DNA from: an uncultured Verrucomicrobiota bacterium
GTDB lineage: Bacteria; Verrucomicrobiota; Verrucomicrobiia; Verrucomicrobiales; DEV007
Length of the DNA: 36,691 nucleotides
Direction of reading: 5' to 3'
Assembly: GCA_902510815.1 (NCBI GenBank)
Contig: CABXDI010000014.1
Span: forward strand, 1 to 36,691
A program made the translations under genes and the position numbers. Positions 33,107 to 36,691 of this stretch are shown piece by piece (within the stretch, counting starts at the first letter, position 1; every line of letters starts with the position of its first letter). The notes under the pieces were generated by a model. The model ran no database searches. It was given only the letters and a program-made list of their open reading frames with translations, and was not told the origin of the DNA.

Positions 33107-36100
33107 TCACCCCTTCTTGGGCACCTTAAAGTGGTGAAGAACATTTTTAATGAGGTCACTTAATGGCTTGTCATAGTACATTGCCCACGCGGTTGCTATT
33201 GATCCAGTATGAAAGACTTGACCTCCTTCAGGTCTCTTCCAATAAATAATTTCTGCAATTGTATCCCCTCCTCCTACCCTCTTCTTGTGACTCTCAGCAT
33301 TAAAATCCAAAACGCTTCGATCGTCATGACTACTGGCTACAGTAACGATCCCTTCAGGTTCAACTAAACCTTTTAGTTGAGGGTCACTAGTTGCTTTTAA
33401 TATCGTTGATAATCTCACATCATATTCATGGCCAACAGCACCGATTGTGTCCGTTGCAAAACCAAACTCCTCACCTTTATCGAGTTTTATTTTATTTGGA
33501 GCACTAAATAGAAAATGATCAGGTATATCAACCTTGTAAGGCTTAAAGCTTCCCCCAGCCCATCCAATGCAAGTCAATCCAACTAATTTCCAAGCAGGGT
33601 ATCCACAAAAACGCATTAAGCTACCACGCTTGAAATCATGACTATGATAAAGCTCTCCCACCTTTGCCTGGGTCCGGCCGCCAATACTCTTTCCAAATTT
33701 CCTACACTCCATTACTTCGCCCGTCTCATCAAAACTCACCCGCCAGAACATTGTATTCCCAGACATAATAACAGCGCAACCTCCTCGTTTTAAATAACGG
33801 TCAAGACCATCATAAGCGCGACTCGACCAGTATTCACTGTGACCATTAATACAAACTGCCTTATAATCATTAAGAATTTCGGGATTCTTATCGAGGTCAT
33901 GATCCGTAATGACATCGTATTCGTAACCGTGCTTATCTAACCAAAGGTGGAGAAACCTTTCACCGCGAAGAAGGTGACTATAACCACCACCTATATAAGT
34001 CTTGTTAGGCCCTGCAGCCGGCCATGGAACCTTCATCCCAATTTTATAAGTTGGCTGACCATTAAAATGATCACTATAACAACTGTACCTAGGAGCACTT
34101 GGGTGACTATTAGCCAACCCTCCGGTTCCCATCTGAATTAAACCCGGAGCGTGATTAACAGGAAATGGAGTAGAGTTGTAAGCTAACCAAGTACTAGAGG
34201 ACACTAAAACAACTAATGGCGCTTTAGGCTTTGATTCAGCACGCCTCACAACAAAAGTAGAGTGATAGCGCTTCGGCTTACCATTAATATCAAAATCAAA
34301 CCGCCCAGCATATACACCTGACGGGATGTCTTCTGGTAACTTGAACTTATGGTTCACCTCCCATCGAGCGTTATAGAGTTCATCGGCTGCAAGCCTGAGC
34401 CCATGACCACGATCAGCATCTTTTATCGGATCATATTCTTTATCATGACGATCTACCTTAACAGCATCAAAGGTCGGCCCACCAATCATCCATGTACCGC
34501 GGTTAATGATTTGGCCATCGTGAATTCCTGATTCTGAGTCAGCCACTCTTTCACCGCGTTCTTCCGAGAAGGACCAACAAGCCAATACACTATCTCCTTT
34601 TGGCACCGTTAAACCGCGATCCGCATACCGAATCTTTATTTGATCAACACCCAAAGCTCTACTGTACAGAGCCGACATCGCAACATCACCATTATAAAAA
34701 TTCGACGCCAATCCCTCACTTCCGTAAGCACCAATTCTTAATGGAGTCTGCCCAGGTCTAACGACGCTAACGAAAGGGAATTCAGCAGCGACTTTTCCAT
34801 TAATATAGATTTTTTTAATTTTACCGTCCCACGTCGCCACGACATGATGCCATTTTTGCTGTTCAATTAAGCCCGTAGGAGTTTGATGTATTGAACCCGA
34901 ATCAAATTCTCCACCTGATCCGGTTAAAAATTCAATTCTACCATTTTGAAGAAATAAGCCTACTCCACTCTTCTTGGGGTAATCATGTTGGGTAATTAAA
35001 CCCTGCCAACCATTCAAGTTAAAAGGACGAATCCAACACTCTATCGTAAGTTGAGACAAACGTCTATTTGAAGGCAAGCCTTTTGAGACATTAACATAAG
35101 ACCCAGGATGAATGGGCTGAGTTTTTGGCTCCTTAACTTGGAATATCTTAAGAACTGGATCATTATCGCGACTATCCGGATCTTTTCCAAGCTTAACAAT
35201 ACTCATCTTATAAGGAATACTACTACTGACGCGAAAGTTTATTTCGTCTCCGGCGGCAACACTCTTTTCCGAGTAGGCATGAAGGCCCGGCAACTGCACC
35301 GGGAGATGTGGAGGAATTAACTCTTGGTCTCTTTTTTTATGACCTTTAGACAATTGATACTTTGACAGCTTTGCCGATGAAAGATAGACCACGAGATCCG
35401 CAATTTCCTGAGGCTTAAAAAGATCACCAAAGACCTCAGGCATTAAAGAAACATTTGAATGCTTAGCCGATTTTATTTTTTTAATAGGCACACTAATTTC
35501 CACTCCCGGCGCATTAGAGAGAACCAAATGTTTCTGAGTATCTTTAAGAATTAACCCAGCTGCATCAGCTTCCTTCGTTTCAACTAATACTCTTTCATAG
35601 TACCGAGAAATTGATGAGCTAGGGAAAAGTATCGCCTCAAGAAGATCCTGTGCGCTTCTTATCGATCCAATACCAGTAAGATCAGGACCAAACTTCACTC
35701 CCTTTTCCCCCATGACGTGGCACGTCAGACATAATGATTTGGCCACATCATTAAAAATTTCATGTCCCCTCTCTGCATCTCCCTGAGGTAAAATTGCAGC
35801 AACCTCTTTGATACGTTTCGTCTGAAGAGCAATTTTTTGAGGATCCAGCTCAGTAGCTTCAGCCAATTTTATCTCCGGCATAACTTGAGCATAGGATGGC
35901 TCTGCATCAACCAAAGCCATCTTACGGACCTGATCTGCAATCAAATTATTAGGTGGCAGGCTATCTGTATCCCCTATCTCAAAAAGAGCATAAGTAATGG
36001 CATGCTTCAAAAACTCATCAAGATCACCTGATGCAGCCTCTATTAGAGGCTTCACCGCATCAGGACTCCCAATCTTCCCAAGAGCCATGGCTGCAAGACG

Positions 36101-36691
36101 AACAAGATGGGGGTCATCACAACTAAGTATAGAGATGAGAGAGCTAACTGATCCTACATCCTGCCAAAGCCCAATACTATGAATAGCTGCTGCAATTACT
36201 TTAGGATTTTCATCATTTAAAAAACCTCTAACCGATTCACGAGCAAAATGACCAGGAATTCGGTGCAGAGTCCAAATGGCTGGGATCCGAGCCTTAGATT
36301 CTATTAATTGGTCAATATTTTTTTCAACAGCCAACGCATCAATTGAACGACTAACAACTAAAGGTCGATCATCAGAAAGCCATTGAACTCTGGGACTTTT
36401 CCAATCCATTCTAAGTCCTCGAGGGTCTTTAACTTCAGGAGATCCCTGTTTTTCAATTCTGTAAATCGAACCTAATACGTGAGGCTTTGCGACTTTAGAA
36501 GTCGGGCAACAAATCATATACCAGCTGCCAGTATCAGCCACTAACAAACTTCCATCAGCATCCTCTATCACATCAGTCGGATGAAAATCATTCTGGTCAC
36601 TCTCAAGAAAACTTTCATTAGTCGAGGCATAGCTTGACCCATTCAAAGTAAGTCGATGTCTAGAGATACGGCGCAGATTAAAGTTTGAACA
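33107..36691 (-). CDS. PVC propeller/HEAT/cytochrome c protein fused to a DMFase-like large subunit (5' end outside window)
   Basis: The frame is open to the right edge; the TTG at 36646 is not the start. Numbering visible residues from the edge (1194 in all): ~1-95 is the end of a PVC-type beta-propeller with FHPTDVIEDADGSLLVADTGSWYMICCPTS. HEAT repeats fill ~130-275, and a cytochrome c domain ~305-440 has C321-L-T-C-H325, GPDLTGIG and LMPEVFGDLFKPQEIADLVVYL. From ~465 to the end the sequence follows the N,N-dimethylformamidase large subunit: an N-terminal strand set (GLHAYSEKSVAAGDEINFRVS), an inserted LamG domain ~550-735 (ECWIRPF, HHVVATWDG), WLAYNSTPF, the region YEYDVITDHDL and NGHSEYWS at 949-956, and a C-terminal alpha/beta part ending TAWAMYYDKPL. 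About 730 residues match the usual length of that subunit. The first part is probably exported. Amidase activity is not demonstrated; no small-subunit gene is visible. Confidence 0.9.
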   Translation of the reverse strand, partial: CSNFNLRRISRHRLTLNGSSYASTNESFLESDQNDFHPTDVIEDADGSLLVADTGSWYMICCPTSKVAKPHVLGSIYRIEKQGSPEVKDPRGLRMDWKSPRVQWLSDDRPLVVSRSIDALAVEKNIDQLIESKARIPAIWTLHRIPGHFARESVRGFLNDENPKVIAAAIHSIGLWQDVGSVSSLISILSCDDPHLVRLAAMALGKIGSPDAVKPLIEAASGDLDEFLKHAITYALFEIGDTDSLPPNNLIADQVRKMALVDAEPSYAQVMPEIKLAEATELDPQKIALQTKRIKEVAAILPQGDAERGHEIFNDVAKSLCLTCHVMGEKGVKFGPDLTGIGSIRSAQDLLEAILFPSSSISRYYERVLVETKEADAAGLILKDTQKHLVLSNAPGVEISVPIKKIKSAKHSNVSLMPEVFGDLFKPQEIADLVVYLSSAKLSKYQLSKGHKKRDQELIPPHLPVQLPGLHAYSEKSVAAGDEINFRVSSSIPYKMSIVKLGKDPDSRDNDPVLKIFQVKEPKTQPIHPGSYVNVSKGLPSNRRLSQLTIECWIRPFNLNGWQGLITQHDYPKKSGVGLFLQNGRIEFLTGSGGEFDSGSIHQTPTGLIEQQKWHHVVATWDGKIKKIYINGKVAAEFPFVSVVRPGQTPLRIGAYGSEGLASNFYNGDVAMSALYSRALGVDQIKIRYADRGLTVPKGDSVLACWSFSEERGERVADSESGIHDGQIINRGTWMIGGPTFDAVKVDRHDKEYDPIKDADRGHGLRLAADELYNARWEVNHKFKLPEDIPSGVYAGRFDFDINGKPKRYHSTFVVRRAESKPKAPLVVLVSSSTWLAYNSTPFPVNHAPGLIQMGTGGLANSHPSAPRYSCYSDHFNGQPTYKIGMKVPWPAAGPNKTYIGGGYSHLLRGERFLHLWLDKHGYEYDVITDHDLDKNPEILNDYKAVCINGHSEYWSSRAYDGLDRYLKRGGCAVIMSGNTMFWRVSFDETGEVMECRKFGKSIGGRTQAKVGELYHSHDFKRGSLMRFCGYPAWKLVGLTCIGWAGGSFKPYKVDIPDHFLFSAPNKIKLDKGEEFGFATDTIGAVGHEYDVRLSTILKATSDPQLKGLVEPEGIVTVASSHDDRSVLDFNAESHKKRVGGGDTIAEIIYWKRPEGGQVFHTGSIATAWAMYYDKPLSDLIKNVLHHFKVPKKG

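Noticed and set aside
36644-36646. TTG as the start of the DMFase fusion protein.
   Set aside because: The frame stays open to the window edge and the sequence ahead (RRISRHRLTLNGSSYA) continues a propeller strand, so the gene begins outside the window.
1-36691. Search by eye for tRNA, rRNA, CRISPR repeats, transposases, integrases and direct-repeat attachment sites.
   Set aside because: None seen; the gaps between genes are short (longest 210 bp) and hold no such structures.

Overview
The window looks like a chromosomal segment of an AT-rich, Gram-negative, polysaccharide-degrading bacterium of the Planctomycetota-Verrucomicrobiota-Chlamydiota (PVC) group, most likely a marine Verrucomicrobiota or Planctomycetota member. 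The evidence is gene content: three formylglycine sulfatases, a DUF1587/1592/1588/1585 cytochrome translationally coupled to a DUF1552 Tat protein, a PVC-type HEAT/heme-binding protein with the DTG-W-CCPTS motif, a ThuA-like protein, a sialidase, sialate O-acetylesterase-type esterases and LamG proteins. Most predicted proteins carry Sec, lipoprotein or Tat export signals. Starts mostly lack a convincing Shine-Dalgarno sequence. Both window edges cut genes. No tRNA, rRNA, CRISPR array, transposase or integrase was seen.

Layout. 1-655: 3' end of an exported or surface protein. 681-7174 (minus): a two-gene sulfatase unit, in which the second gene encodes a 1668-residue fusion of YVTN beta-propeller, di-heme cytochrome c, ankyrin repeats and a complete-looking sulfatase. 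7277-9478 (plus): a six-hairpin glycosidase-like protein. 9475-13020 (minus): a tandem SASA esterase followed by a broken SASA/SGNH chimera. 13100-13996 (plus): a LamG protein. 14013-14396 (minus): a small OB-fold lipoprotein. 14497-17064 (plus): a six-hairpin glycosidase-like enzyme with two discoidin/CBM32 modules. 17127-21408 (plus): a compact operon of ABC ATPase, double FtsX permease and AttH/CrtC lipocalin-like protein. 21421-23769 (minus): sialidase, ThuA-like protein and SLBB lipoprotein. 23904-25154 (plus): an AmpG/PAT-type MFS transporter. 25365-32372 (plus): PL10-like lyase, sulfatase, DUF1592-type cytochrome and DUF1552 protein, preceded by a -10 box and an 18-nt operator-like palindrome. 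32463-32954 (minus): an NTF2/SnoaL-like protein with a strong intrinsic terminator. 33107-36691 (minus, 5' end outside): a PVC cytochrome/HEAT protein fused to an apparently full-length N,N-dimethylformamidase large-subunit-like module.

Taken together the genes suggest stepwise stripping (sulfatases, acetylesterases, sialidase) and cleavage (PL10-like lyase, six-hairpin glycosidases) of a sulfated, acetylated, uronate-containing glycan, with periplasmic c-type cytochrome proteins alongside. No SusC/SusD pair is present and the only sugar-type importer candidate is the MFS protein. The substrate cannot be named from sequence. The most unusual items are the two giant cytochrome fusions (to a sulfatase and to a DMFase-like module), the operator-like palindrome at 25330-25347 and the decayed esterase chimera at 9475-10122.
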